A stretch of DNA of 64,000 bases from Micrasema longulum (Eukaryota; Arthropoda; Insecta; Trichoptera; Brachycentridae), in assembly GCA_022494885.1 (NCBI GenBank), contig JAGVSM010002674.1, positions 286,253 through 350,252 on the forward strand, read 5' to 3'. Each line of letters opens with the position of its first letter. Position 1 is the first letter of the stretch. Positions 21,848 through 33,240 of this stretch are shown here, in pieces. The notes below the pieces were generated by a model. It saw nothing but the letters and a program-made list of their open reading frames with translations, was not told the DNA's origin and did no database searches. Position numbers and translations under genes: made by a program.

Positions 21848-22050
21848 GTTTCAGTTCTTTGACTTCACAAAAGTCAACAGATGGAAAAGTTGAGGAAGTG
21901 TGATTTTTAAACATAGGCAAAATGGTGAATGCTACACAGTGTGTAAAGTGGTCACTTAAACCAGCCGACGGCGACGTCAGGTCATAACCCCCTAAATGCC
22001 TCGATTTCCACATTCCCTTCTCAAAAATGTTTTCTCTCTGTTGCAATGTG
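21848..22050 (-). mobile_element. Family A body fragment
   Basis: Complement of the family A body: 'cttcacaaaagtcaacagat', 'cacagtgtgtaaagtgg' and finally 'cttctcaaaaatgttttctc' with 'tctgttgcaat'. The tail is missing. Confidence 0.75.
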
Positions 22051-22253
22051 TACCTACTCTAAAAAATAAAAATAAAGAAATATTTCTGTATTTTAAATAT
22101 TTAATATTTTTTATTTTCTCTCTATCTATCCTCGCCTCTGTTGTATACACCGTGATTTGGTCTGACACACGTTTTGTATATCCAAATTATGTTTTCATAA
22201 TCATGTGTTCATTGTACAATACGACATTTCTTAGGCATCCAGATGTTTACTAA

Positions 22254-22613
22254 CTGAGATGGATATGTTCTCATCATCACTATGGCTGCATCATCTGCAT
22301 GGCATGTGATGTTAATGACCTTATCACCTTTAGTAGATTCACTACTTTTTTTATTCTTAAAAGCGTTTTTTTAGATATGTTTATTCTGCTTGTGTAAGAA
22401 AAGGTTTTAGGCGTATATATTGTTGTTGTATATTTAGTTAGAAAGGTGATAAACTTGCTTTGTTTCTTTGTTGTTCTTAATATGTGTTATTTTCTAAATG
22501 CTAATATTATTTATGTTCCGAATTGAGTTGTTGTTACTCCTGGGAATGTAATATAACGTATTATACTTTTAAAATACTTTGACAGATTTATAAATAAAAA
22601 TAAATAAATAAAA
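22254..22613 (+). mobile_element. Probable LINE 3' UTR with (AAAT)n tail
   Basis: AT-rich segment ending 'ataaataaaaataaataaat' at about 22590-22613, the tail type shared by the LINEs in this window. No coding remnant, so only the tail supports it. Confidence 0.35.
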
Positions 22614-23030
22614 TTACCTCTCGGTAATAACTTTCTAATCCAAGTTATAACCTACAACGTTTCCCGACAATTAGGATATTGTTTTATTTACAGAATTATA
22701 TTGTGATGTTTTGTACCCGAGAAGTTCTTTGGAAAGGAAACCTGTCTAGAAACTTCTGAATTGTTCAACAACAGAGCTTGTTAGAAGGTGTTGTGTCAAT
22801 TGTCAATAGAGTTTTGTGTGCCCGTGGGAGGAACGAACAAGGTTAGTGCCATCAAAACTTGTGCTTTGATAAATCAAGACCGCCTTTATTTTAAAACAAG
22901 TTTCAATGTCTGTCCAATCAAGGAGTAAAAGTGAAATAAAATATTTGACATTTCGTATTTGAGAAATCGTTTGAAACACGAGAAAATTTTTTTCCATTTT
23001 CGCTGGATTACACAATAAAGTGCCTAAATC

Positions 23031-23381
23031 GAACGTAGTTATGCAGAAAGAAACCAGACCACTATTTTGAAAAAAATGGATATTGATATTATTGCGTGCA
23101 CTAAATAAGGTCAATACTATGTTTTGCTAGAAACAGCCAGACCGCTTTCATACAAAATACTCTAATAAAAATAAAGCCTTCTGAAAATGGTGTCGATGGC
23201 GATTCGCAGAAAACACCCTCAGCACCAGAAAAATCTTACGGTACTTTTTTTAATCATTAATACTAGTCTAATATTTAAAAAAAACGAATGTTTTCATTGT
23301 TTAATGTTCGCTCTTTTCACAAAGTGCTATTATCTCAATTTCACTTTTCTATGGCTGGCCGCTTTCTGCATAACTACGTTC
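23031..23381. mobile_element. Family E inverted-repeat element
   Basis: The left end GAACGTAGTTATGCAGAAAG (23031) is mirrored by the right end CTTTCTGCATAACTACGTTC (23362-23381). The interior has 'cagaaaacaccc.cagca' and T-rich stretches shared with 39.24-39.52 kb. The overlapping short ORFs (22803-23114, 23187-23450) have no motifs. The left neighbour 22614-23030 is unassigned. Confidence 0.7.
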
Positions 23382-23452
23382 AACTGTGGTAAACCTTTTT
23401 TTTTTCTAAATAGAAATGCTAAAGTTTTTTTTATCAACTCAAATATTTAAAT

Positions 23453-23585
23453 TTTGAGACCATTTTCTAAAAGTCGTAAATAACTTGTGCTGGAAAAATG
23501 TAAATCTAGTTGAGCCAGATTGGGATTTGAACCTCAGACCTTTTTCCCGTAAGTCTACATTACTATCACAAGACCACAACCCATT
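23453..23585 (-). mobile_element. SINE-2 copy
   Basis: Complement of a tRNA-like B box (gggatttgaacctc) preceded by 'ctaaaagtcgtaaataactt', shared with 60.15-60.27 kb. On the minus strand it reads tRNA-like with GGTTCAAATCC. The acceptor and anticodon stems are not intact. Confidence 0.65.
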
Positions 23586-24317
23586 TTCTAAATTATTTCA
23601 ATATTCAAAACATAAACTTCAAATTAGCAGCTATTTCAGGTTATTTTTTACATATTTAAATATTAAATTAAAAAATGTTTAGAAAAATTTAGTTTTACTA
23701 CGATCTATACAATATTTAAAACGCAAAAGTGTTTTTGTTTGTTAGTTTGTGTGTTCTTTTCGTCTCAATAAAGCAACTGATCGACTTGAGTTTTTGCATA
23801 AAAGTAACCAAAGAGATGAGAAGTAAAATAGGCTACTTATTACAATAAAAAATAATTAAATATAGTAACAATAAGAAACATTTTTAAAAATGAGGAGTCG
23901 GTATGGTGATATGTCAAATATAATCGATTGGAAATTAATTATTTGAATTTCTATAATCGACTTTATATATGGTTATTTTAATTTGCTTTTTGTTTTAGTT
24001 TTGTCGTAGGGTTTTGGATTTGTGAACAGAATAACGATGCCACGTCACCATAGACAAACGGATTATTGTATTTCTTTCATAGCTATAGTTGGAAGACCAT
24101 ACTTCTTTCAATCCAAACAAAAACTTTTATTGATAAACGACGTAACTAATTAATTACTTAAATAATTTCTCCCTAATACCACGTTAGCGAAGCAGCGGGT
24201 AAACGTTGGTTTTATATAATGTAATGCATAGTAAATTATTTAAAGCCAAAACTTGCTCCATTCTTTTTCCAAATTATATAATTTTCTAATAAATAATATT
24301 AAGGAAAAATTAATTTC
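23586..24317. other. No recognised feature
   Basis: AT-rich. A block 'accacgttagcgaagcagcg' at about 24179 is less AT-rich but has no partner here. Confidence 0.35.
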
Positions 24318-24590
24318 AAATCTTCGTAGACAAGACTAGATTTTGCTCCCTAGCGATTTGTCAAGATTGAAATTTATTACAACAGAGAGGAAAAACATTT
24401 TTAAGAAGAGAATATGGTAGTCTGAGCATTTTAAGGGCTTATAACCTGTCATTGACTGGTTTAAGTAGCCACTTTACATACTTTGTAAAATTCACCTTAG
24501 GTCTATCTTTAAACATCCACATTTCCTAATTATACCATTTGTTGACTTTTGTGAAGTAAAAGAGCGGAAACGTTTATTAACGTTGTTGAG
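24318..24590. mobile_element. Family A element, one arm
   Basis: Tail remnant 'cttcgtagacaagactagat', then body from 'attacaacagagaggaaaaa' through 'ggtttaagtagccacttta' to 'gttgacttttgtgaagtaaa'. The inverted arm is absent. Confidence 0.75.
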
Positions 24591-25018
24591 GTTGTGTCCT
24601 ATCAACACGTTGGTCTTATATTTTTGTGCAACTATGTACTATGTTTAAGGCGTATAGGAGGATTTGCATGTTAGTGTAATTGGTGTCCTGGCGAAGAAAC
24701 GGGTAAGTCTCGAAACTGACAGACATAGAAAAGTGAATAAGTTGTTATATACAATTAATTACAAACATTGATTGAATTTTTTGACCACGAAGTTAGCTTT
24801 AAATATTAATAAAAAAAATACATTTTATGTAATTATTGGAAATGGAAGTAGTTTCTGGTGAATAAACCTTGTTTATTATGCATTATAGCAAAGCTTAATT
24901 ATGAAACAGTAATGGAACTAATTGTGGCTGAATTAATTTATTATGATTAAATTGTATTTTTTATCTGACATATTTTAGATTTGAGATAGGAGTGACATAA
25001 CAAATTGCATCCCAATAT
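24591..25018. other. No recognised feature
   Basis: Mixed composition, no ORF and no repeat match. Confidence 0.35.
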
Positions 25019-26690
25019 GCGTACAATTTGCTTTACCAAAACTTTTTGAAAAACTTATTTTAAATAAAATATATTCTTGTGTTAGCCAAATAGTAACCAC
25101 TTCTCAACATGGATTTATGTCTTCTAGATCAACTCTTACTTATTTTATTTTCTATGAAAATTTTCTTTTAGATCCTTTAAAAACACGAAAACAGGTTGAT
25201 TCGATCTATATTGATGGCAAGGTCTTTGATAAGATTTGTTTAAAAATTCTTATGAATAAACTACTCAGTTCGGGTATTTGCGGACTTATGCCAAATTGGT
25301 TCATAAATAATCTTACCGGTAGGATACTTACGGTAAAAAAAATATGACATTCAATCCCATTCTTTCTTTGCAACAAGTGGTGTTCCTCAGGGATCCTAGT
25401 TGGGTCCAATACTGTTTATTATCTTTGTAAATGATGTAATAGATATATTAATATTAAGATTTTGTTGTTTGCTGACGATAAAAAGATTTTTAAATTACGA
25501 AACAATATCAATGATTGCTTAACTCCACAGAAAAATGTTAACAAATTGTTTATGTGGTGTTCGACAAATAAGATGCAACTTAACATTAAAAAATGTCAGG
25601 TGATTTAATTTTTCAGAAAAAATAATCCTTTCCTATTTTATGGATTATCTTATTTACGATAACGTTAAATTAGTATCTGTTTCTGAAGGGCGTGATTTAG
25701 GCGTCATCTTTGATCAAAAGTTGTTTTTCGTCAGTCACATAAACTGAATAATCAATAATTTCTTAAAAATGCGAGTGACCAAGAATTAAAAATGATTGAT
25801 GCTTTGAAATTGACGAACATAGCTCTGGTTAGGAACCAGTTAGAATGCAACTCAACTATATGGACTCCGTATTATAATTCACTCAAATATACTCTTGAAA
25901 GCGTTCCAAATATTTTTTTGAGATACGTTCAGTTTAAACCTGAAATCAGATATAATTTTATGAACTACAACTTTCTATTAAATACTTTAAACTTCTTAAA
26001 ACTAACTGAGAGCAGAAAAATATAGATTTACTGAATTTATTTTAGATTTTTAACTTTACATAGGACTGCCGAAAACTATGAGCACTCACTAACCTCAAGG
26101 TGCCTGAATGAAGAACTCGTGAAGTGCCTCCGTTTAGTTGCAACAATTTGCGAACTGTATACTCATATAATGCGATTCTGAATCAACTCCATGTAATCAG
26201 CAATACGTATTCCAACGTTGCTGATATTTTAAACATAAATTATAGTTCATATATATCAATTTTATTTAATCATTTTAAAAATGATGAACGGCAATTTACA
26301 TTTGTTTAATTATAGTGCTTTCTATATTTACTTTTCTATGGGTACTATTTTATTGTGTACCATATTTACGTGTATACTTTATTTAAAAATGATTTTAATT
26401 GTTATCTAATTGCTCTTTGTATTTTACATATATTTTGTACCTCTAAAAAAATTTTAAAAATCCTTTCGTTATTAAAATTGAAAATGTTATATGCACATAT
26501 TGATTATTTTTTTTATTTTTTATAATATATATCTTAACATGTTCTTTGTATTATAAAACTGCTGTGTTATGGTATTTATGTAACATAATACATATTTATT
26601 TATTTTTCAGATTATATTGAATTGTTTATACTTCATTTCTGTAAGATAAAAGGCACTGCGTGTCGTGTACATATATAAATAAATAAAAAA
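25019..26690 (+). mobile_element. LINE-J: CR1/Jockey-like LINE, RT core to 3' tail, pseudogene (longest copy)
   Basis: Broken frames give ALPKLFEKLILNKIYS and SQHGFMSSRSTLTYFIFYEN (RT block 2), YIDGKVFDKICLKILMNKLL (block A, where F-SKAFD has lost codons), SGVPQGS.LGP-like DNA at about 25376 and the catalytic FADD box (25468-25479). After this come NKMQLNIKKCQ, RDLGVIFDQKLFFVSHI and ALVRNQLECNSTIWTPYYNS. The C-terminus is PPFSCNNLRTVYSYNAILNQ..., ending near 26309. The 3' UTR runs to the tail 'tatataaataaataaaaaa' (26672-26690). About 1.7 kb of an expected 4-5 kb element, with many stops. Related copies: 5.4, 13.7, 31.1 and 59.0 kb. Confidence 0.85.
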
Positions 26691-27230
26691 TATGAAAGTT
26701 ACATTTTAACAAACTAAACATAGAATTACCGAAGCGGTGTTGATTCACGCTATTTAGAGAATCGTGAAATATTCATACTGACAACTCGGCCACGTTATTT
26801 CGGACTTACATATTTACAAACAAATAAATATTCATGATGCATATTTCACAGCACGGGTGTACAACCTTTCAACCCTGAATATTTTTCAAAACAAAAAATA
26901 AAAAATCCTCTCTCGATTAGAGAAAATAAGGAAAAATAAGAGTAAACAAATATATGTTGGAAACTAATTCCGAAATAAAACATTTGAGAAGGCTTTATTG
27001 ATTTATTTTTACTAAATTGAGTCAGTTAATATCATATTTAGGAACAAATATAAACTCTAAATAATAAAACATTAATTATTAACATTTATCATAACCATGT
27101 TTAAAAAAAAGGTTTTATATATTTTAACATTTTTTTAGCATTATGTGACAGTTTTGTTACATACCATTTCACTGCTTACTAAATCCAAAATTAAAACCAA
27201 AGTTTATCGTAAATCAATTGTAAATCACAG
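26691..27230. other. No recognised feature
   Basis: AT-rich; nothing recognised. Confidence 0.4.
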
Positions 27231-27810
27231 GTTTATTTATTTAACACTTTATATACATATACAATATATATAAACATAAGGGCGGGCATATTGCCATAAG
27301 GCAATTTCTTCCTACCTACTCAAACCGTTCAGTTTGAGAAAATTATAAATACATGGACATGCTAAAATTAAAAACAAAGATTAACAAAATAAAAATACAT
27401 AAGAAATAATAAAAAAAAAAAACACTATACTATGAAGAGAGGAGAGGGGATAGGAAGGAAAGAAGAAGGATAAAGGAACAATTTAAATTTTAAGATAGTG
27501 ACATTTCAATCTTGACTTAAATGTAAATAAAGAAGGTCTCTTACATTAGTGGGTAGATTATTCTACAATCGAGCGGCTACTAATGTAAAAAAATAGAACG
27601 GTGACAGGGTATTAAAAAGGTTCTCTCGTTACTAGAACAAAGAGATAGTCCGTGTTGAGAAAGAGGTTGGAAAAGTTCTCTCAGATAAACAGGCGAATCG
27701 GGATTATTTAAAATATTGTGAAGAAGTGATAGAATGTGAATGTTTCTTCTATGCCAGATACTGAGCCAGTGTAGTTGCGTGCGATACGCGGTTATGTGGT
27801 CAAAAATATT
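27231..27810 (-). mobile_element. LINE-L: ORF2 C-terminus and 3' UTR, minus strand
   Basis: The minus strand gives FDHITAYRTQLHWLSIWHRR, then NIHILSLLHNILNNPDSPVY and LRELFQPLSQHGLSLCSSNE, the C-terminal HWL.I..RR..HILSLL motif series of Jockey/CR1-like ORF2. A decayed end follows, then a C/T-rich UTR (complement of 'ggagagg'-type sequence at 27430-27480) and the palindrome attgccataaggcaat (27290-27305). The tail lies at the left edge. 5'-truncated, several stops. Confidence 0.75.
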
Positions 27811-28105
27811 TCAATCACTCCTTTATCCTTCTTCTTTCCTTCCCATCCCCTCTCCTCTCTTCATAGTATGGTGTTTTTTTATTTCTTATATATTTTTATT
27901 TTGTTAATCTTTGTTTTTCATTTTTTTATAAAATTGTAAGATTCAATATGTTCATTTATTTATAATTTTCTCAAACTGAACAGTTTGGGTAGATAGGAAG
28001 AAATTGCCTTAAGGTAATATGCCCGCCCTTTTATGTATATATATAATATATATTGTAAATTGTATATGTATATAAAGTGTCAAATAAAATAAATAAATAA
28101 AACTC
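27811..28105 (+). mobile_element. LINE-L 3' UTR, plus strand, head-to-head with the previous copy
   Basis: Starts abruptly at the UTR ('cctttatccttcttctttcc'), carries attgccttaaggtaat (28003-28018) and ends 'gtcaaataaaataaataaat'. Its sequence is the inverted equivalent of 27231-27480, so the two together form a long inverted repeat around a coding centre. Confidence 0.75.
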
Positions 28106-29042
28106 TTTTACTATCATAAGCTGAATATTTTTTTAAAAAATTTACACAGTTCATAAGGAAAACATCCATGTTTATTATAACAAATGTTTTCTTTCTGGAA
28201 AATAGTAATTTGCTCGTTTTTAGAAAACACAAAAAAAAAGCACAAAAAATTTGAATTCGATACTGGCTACGTTTTTTCATCGATACTAGGTAAACGTGAG
28301 ATAAATATTAATGTCTTTCAGAGCTAACTCAACCCATTCATTAGCAAAGTAAAAAAATTACAAACCACACCCCTTTTAATCAGAATCCTCCTTTAATCTA
28401 ATCTGTTTCCAAATATATTCACGATATTTTAAAATAATTGAAAGTAATCATACCATTGAAAAGCGTATTTAATTTTTAATTATAAAATATACAAGTAAGT
28501 GATTAAATAATTTTGGTTTGGTCCAGATATAATAATAACATATTCTATTAAAAATAAGTTTTTTGCTATTATCCACTAAGGGTCTTTTTTTGCGTTTTTG
28601 TGAAAATGAACAAAATAGACAAAATGATTAAATTACTCTCTCTGCCCACTTTGATAGAAACGCAACAATTATTTAACTTTAAACTTTTTTTACGTAATTT
28701 TTTTCTAATTGAAATTGAAATAACCTAAAAAGTTTAAAGTTTTTTTTATTTATTTTTGGTATGGAATTATATTATTTCTGATAAATATTTATTAAGTATT
28801 ATATCTTTATTTTGCATGTCCTAAAAATAATTAAAAAGAAAGACTAATAACGGGGAATTGAATACTTATTTATTTGAGGTTTTTTTCTAAACTAAAACAG
28901 TTTATTCAATGTTTAAGCATGAAAATAATTATTGTATTTTTTTAGACAAAAATGCGAGGATTCAATCTCCAATTTCTGCTAGTGTAAACAGAGCAAAGCA
29001 AAAAAGTATTACAACGGTAAATAAACAGAGTTGTTTTTCAAT
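28106..29042. other. No recognised feature
   Basis: Very AT-rich. The ORF at 28080-28280 starts in the LINE-L tail and is low complexity. Confidence 0.4.
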
Positions 29043-29190
29043 CTACCTCTTCTGGCTCTTGGTAGAGTATCAAAGCACTCTCGATTGTAGCGGGCTTGTC
29101 ACCTTTGAAAGTGGAGGTCCAGCGGCGATCCGCGAATTTCCACTTAAAAATAAGGCGTTTCTCTATGATTGGTGGCGGCCGTCTACATTC
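29043..29190 (+). repeat. Family G interspersed repeat, copy 2
   Basis: Aligns with 7410-7582. The plus-strand frame STLDCSGLVTFESGGPAAIR then EFPLKNKAFLYDWWRPSTF corresponds residue by residue to the other copy over about 40 positions. An unknown element or decayed gene fragment. Confidence 0.6.
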
Positions 29191-29204
29191 TTCGTGTAAC
29201 AAAA

Positions 29205-29275
29205 ATAATCAAGACACGCTGCGGTTTGTGTACCAATGCAGTATTTTATGAAAAGGGAATAATTAATGATTAAAA
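29205..29275 (+). mobile_element. SINE-1 3' end fragment
   Basis: 'gtaccaatgcagt.ttttatg' then 'aaagggaataattaatgatt', the SINE-1 terminus. Confidence 0.45.
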
Positions 29276-29625
29276 GACGCGTATCGACTGCTCTTGCAAT
29301 TTACAAAGCAGTCCAACTGAAAGGTTTCGGGATGGTAAGGTTTCTGCTTTTGATTATTTCCTGAAATGCAAGATCCGTAGGTTTCAGAAATATAAAAAAC
29401 CTCTTGATTACTTTAGTTTAACCATGGCTGAATTCACTCGTAGGAAGGAGTACAACATTTGTAAAATAAGATGTACAAAGTTAACAAAAAAAATAATATA
29501 GAAAGCCCCCACTTGCTTACTGGAATAAAATAGTTACTAACATTATTAATGAATGAATATGCAATAGAAAAATTCAATTTAATGAAATGATTATGTGCGC
29601 ACTATTTAATATGTAGAGAATATTA
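29276..29625. other. No recognised feature
   Basis: Mixed to AT-rich; nothing recognised. Confidence 0.35.
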
Positions 29626-30022
29626 TTCGGCTTCAAGATGTGGTGCTGGCGTCCAATGTTAAGGAACCTATGGACAGCTAGAAAAACAAAACGTCTCCAT
29701 ACTAGAAGAACTCACAGTGAATGTTCGCCTATCAGCCTTATTCTACAGTTCTTCGGACACAGCCAGACGTGATCCAGAAAATCTGGGGAAAATTATAATC
29801 ACGGGTTGTGTGCCACGACAAAATAGCAGAAGCAGAGTTATAACTCGCTGGTTCGACCGAGTGATAATAATATCACGGGCGACCCGACCCTACTTGGAGC
29901 TGTAGACAGGGCGCGTAGCCACGAAGGGTGGAGACGCATTGCGAATAGAATGGCTGGGGAAAGTAACAATGGTCTCGAACCTCAGGACTGAGGAACTACG
30001 AAGAAGAAAACTGGACGTGTGA
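29626..30022 (+). mobile_element. LINE-H: endonuclease/RT LINE C-terminus, pseudogene
   Basis: Broken frames read MWCWRPMLRNLWTARKTKR, ILQFFGHSQT, a degraded G..R.RSPTRW segment, and DRARSHEGWRRIANRMAGES ending NGLEPQD. This matches the usual order MWCWRRMLRI.WT..RTN...ILKFFGHI...RW.D.I...A.DR..WR. of a widespread insect LINE C-terminus. The element ends in 'gaggaactacgaagaagaaa', a simple-repeat 3' end. A different family from LINE-E. Confidence 0.75.
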
Positions 30023-30529
30023 AAATTATCAAAAAAGTTGTCACATAATATGTTATACACCACTATATCCTTGTGATTTGTTGTATTTTGATTTGTCATT
30101 TCATTAATTACTTAATTTTATGAGCCACATGTTTTGTACTCCGTTTTTTAATGTAGGTAATATTGTAGTCACGGCTGCTATCAAAACGTCCGAGGAAGTA
30201 AAGTTAGACCTCATAATGTATCAGGCTGTTACATGCTTTGCATTTAGATTCTAGGAGACACAGAAGGTTATGAAACCATGTTTAGTTAATCACAATACAT
30301 AATTACTTACGAGTTATAAACTAAACTATATGGAAAAATGAAAACACACATTTTTTATTTGTGGCATTGTATTATTCAATGTAATTAAAAAAAAAAAACA
30401 GTTATTTTTTACGATGACTTATAATAATCTGAAAGATGGCCAACAATGACGTATAAAAACCTAATCACGATACAAGCGAGAATAAATGTAATTTTCTAAT
30501 GATATATCTATCAATAAAATAAATACGAA
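30023..30529. other. No recognised feature
   Basis: Mixed then AT-rich; nothing recognised. Confidence 0.35.
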
Positions 30530-31075
30530 TATTAAATTAAATTTTAACCTCAATTAACGTTCAAGAAACATACGCATCAAATAATTTCACAAGCAAATTA
30601 CCCAGGACTAACAGAAAAAAATAAACGTTTTGTGTATACAGCAATAAAGTTCTACAATTCAGTTTCTAATGACTTAAAATATATAAAAAAACATATACGT
30701 ACTTAAAATAAAACACCTTAAAAACTGTTCTGCCCATGTGACGAGTGATATGTGATGTTATTTTAAAGATTTATTTCAACAGAGAGGGAAAACATTTTTG
30801 AGAAGGGAATATGGAAGTCTAGGCATTCACAGGGGTTATGACCTGTCATTGGCTGGTTTAAGTGGCCACGTCTTTCTCAAAAATGTTTTCCCTCTCTGTT
30901 GAAATAAATATAAATATGAACAACTCCCTAGGGAAAAAATCCAGCCAGTCTGCAAGCATTTGGACATAATCAAACATTGTTTTTTTAAAGACTTTAAATA
31001 GTGTCATAATATTATATATATTCCATCATACCAGCACTTTTGCTGATAGGGAATATTTTGTACCAATAAAACACG
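30530..31075 (+). mobile_element. LINE-N: LINE C-terminus and 3' UTR, split by family A
   Basis: Coding remnant TRKNKRFVYTAIKFYNSVSN then DLKYIKKHI, similar in layout to the fragment at the right window end (GQRGLAYYSVKVYNLLPLYI). The UTR 'acgagtgatatgtgatg' continues after the family A insertion with 'ataccagcacttttgctgat'. Both parts occur contiguously, as complement, at 35.30-35.40 kb, which shows the insertion point. Confidence 0.65.
30769..30982 (+). mobile_element. Family A element, compact hairpin form
   Basis: The body start 'atttatttcaacagaggg'-type sequence (30769-30804) is mirrored at 30871-30907, giving a stem of about 36 bp with few mismatches. The tail 'ggacataatcaaacattgt' follows at about 30962-30980. 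TTTTAAAG occurs directly before (30761-30768) and after (30983-30990). The uninterrupted LINE-N relative at 35.3-35.4 kb is an approximate empty site. Confidence 0.8.
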
Positions 31076-31079
31076 TTAT

Positions 31080-31430
31080 TTAATATTTATTTATTTAATA
31101 ATATAAACGGCACATAGTACCTTTTAACTTAAAAAGATACATATTTAAAATAATGTAAAAATTTCAATATAATGTGAAAAACTTAAAAATTAAATAGAAA
31201 AGTATTATTTTACATAAATACTATATATATAACACAGCAGTTTTGTATATAGAACATATTTAGATATAAAAAAAATTAAACAATGTGTGCAGATAAAATT
31301 TTAAAAGGCAAAAGAATTTATATATATTTTTCTTTAAAAGGTACAAAATATAATTATATTAAATACAATAAAAGTCTTTTGTTTAAAAAAAAGAAAATAG
31401 CAATAATAATGTCAATTCAAGTAATTTAAT
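31080..31430 (-). mobile_element. LINE-J 3' UTR fragment
   Basis: The complement matches the UTR at 26.4-26.69 kb, including 'aaaactgctgtgttat' and 'ggcac...cttttac', with the tail complement (atttatttatttaat) at the left end, abutting LINE-N. Confidence 0.65.
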
Positions 31431-32404
31431 TAATAAGGAAAACTTAGTATTTTGTCATAATTACATTTCAAAAATTGTGTTGTATAAAAAATGAATAAAA
31501 ATTAGTACATTAATTTTTTCACTCCATGGTGCATAAGATATTTGGATGGCACGGAATTTAACAAATGGAACTTCTTTTGTTTTTTTTTGTATGAACGAGA
31601 ATAATCAGGAAACGTTGCAATTGATATATCAACAAAATGAAGTGTTGTGAGAGAAGAGGAAGTATTTACAAAATTGACAACAAAACATTATTTTACTTAT
31701 AGAATTGCCACTGTTTTATCAATTTTATTATTAAAGTAAACCTAGAAGAAAAAATTCGCTAAGTAAATTCAGTTATAACACTTTTAAAGCTAAAACGAAA
31801 ATTCTACACAATGAAAACCTTTGAGAATATTAATTAGGGTGAGCTTTGACGGACAACACATTGAAAATGCAAGGCTGGAAAAGCTGTTCTGTTGAAGGCA
31901 ACTTTAATGCGAAGCTTTCATTATACCATAGCTTTGTGTATATCCCTCCTTCCACGGTCAACTTTGATAATTTATACGCTACTAAAGTTAATTTTTATCT
32001 TCATATACGTAATGTTTCAACACGCTTTCTAGTAATAATCTAAATATTTTGTAACTTTTAGTGGTTTTAAACAAGAGTTGAAGACTAAACCACCATCAAG
32101 ATAAATTGGCAATGAAAATTTATTCTTCAAATAAAAAAGGGATAATTGCATTTTCGTTTATTTATATAATTTACGTTAGCAAATGATATATTTTTAAAAT
32201 ATGTATCTGGGTCGAATGAAAAATACATTTCTGTGTGTTTAATGGACGAGTGTTTTCGTTTCAATGACTATACGTTATGTAAGTCTATTTGTCATGGCTG
32301 AGGTCCCATATTCCTGGCAAGGTGGGCAAGAAAAAAATATTTGATACTTAAATTTTTACTCCAACATTTCATACTCAAGACCCCTTTCCTTTTTGTATAT
32401 TAAA
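31431..32404. other. No recognised feature
   Basis: AT-rich. The ORF at 31846-32043 (+) has no known motif and no visible splice context. Confidence 0.35.
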
Positions 32405-32472
32405 TTATCACCGCTACCCTATGATTGGATTACTAATGCAGTTTTATATGAACCGGAATGATGATGATATAA
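32405..32472 (+). mobile_element. SINE-1 3' end fragment
   Basis: 'tggattactaatgcagtttt' then 'aaccggaatgatgatgata', the SINE-1 terminus with its ATGATG tail. Confidence 0.5.
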
Positions 32473-32489
32473 TTTATTACATTTATTTT

Positions 32490-32695
32490 ATGCAAGGCTG
32501 ATACAAAAAATATTGACAATTTCAGGAAATGAGTGATGCGTTGTACGGCGAGTGGAAAATGTAAAAATGGCTAAAAAGATTTTCGACACGAATGTTGATG
32601 AATGCAGAAAACGTGGAAAAACATGGAATAACCTAATCAAAGAAATAATTGATGATGGATTATTTCGAAAGTCAGAATAATTGGCGTGAGTGAAA
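32490..32695 (+). mobile_element. LINE-E fragment
   Basis: AKKIFDTNVDECRKRGKTWN followed by KEIIDDG and a stop, equivalent to the NVDGCRKRGRPRKTWHDR segment of the copy at 11.6 kb. About 200 bases remain. Confidence 0.7.
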
Positions 32696-32836
32696 AACAA
32701 ATATGTACTTATATGGTTTTAACGATTTAAAAAAAAAAAAAACAGATTTCAGTCATTTTCCAATCGGACAAGTCATTTTATTAGAAAACAACTACAGTCC
32801 ACTCTGGTTGTTTTCAACATTTTTCATGTTATTTTT

Positions 32837-32999
32837 GGCCTTACTTATAAACCTGGTATAACATTACGCCTAGGCATAGGTGGCAGAATAAAGATGAGAA
32901 TACCATCCTTGTTATAGTGGTAGAATAAGAATGGCATTCTCATCCTAATTTTACCACCAAGCCAAGACGTAACTTTATACCAGATTTATAAGTAAGGCC
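32837..32999. mobile_element. 163-bp hairpin MITE
   Basis: Ends GGCCTTACTTATAAACCTGG and, inverted, GGCCTTACTTATAAATCTGG. The imperfect stem extends about 70 bases per side to a short AT-rich loop near 32915. Target duplication not clear. Confidence 0.8.
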
Positions 33000-33109
33000 A
33001 TTTATATATTTGCTGTGTTATTATTAATGTACTGTATAAATGAGGACTGTATTGAAAACCAAAAAATATTATTTTTTATGATAATTCAAAATATTTCCAT
33101 TTCGGAGAC

Positions 33110-33240
33110 CATTATAAACAAGTTGTTAGTAACTCACTATTAGAAATTGGGACTCAAGTTGGGGTCGAGTGGGGTTTAAACCTCAGACTTCTGATCCGCG
33201 AATCCGCAAGTGCGCAAAGTGTGGCGTGGTGTTCTATACT
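33110..33240 (-). mobile_element. SINE-2 copy, diverged
   Basis: Complement of a B-box-like motif (tggggtttaaacctcaga) with the upstream 'gagaccatt' and 'gggactcaag' context of SINE-2. Confidence 0.5.
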
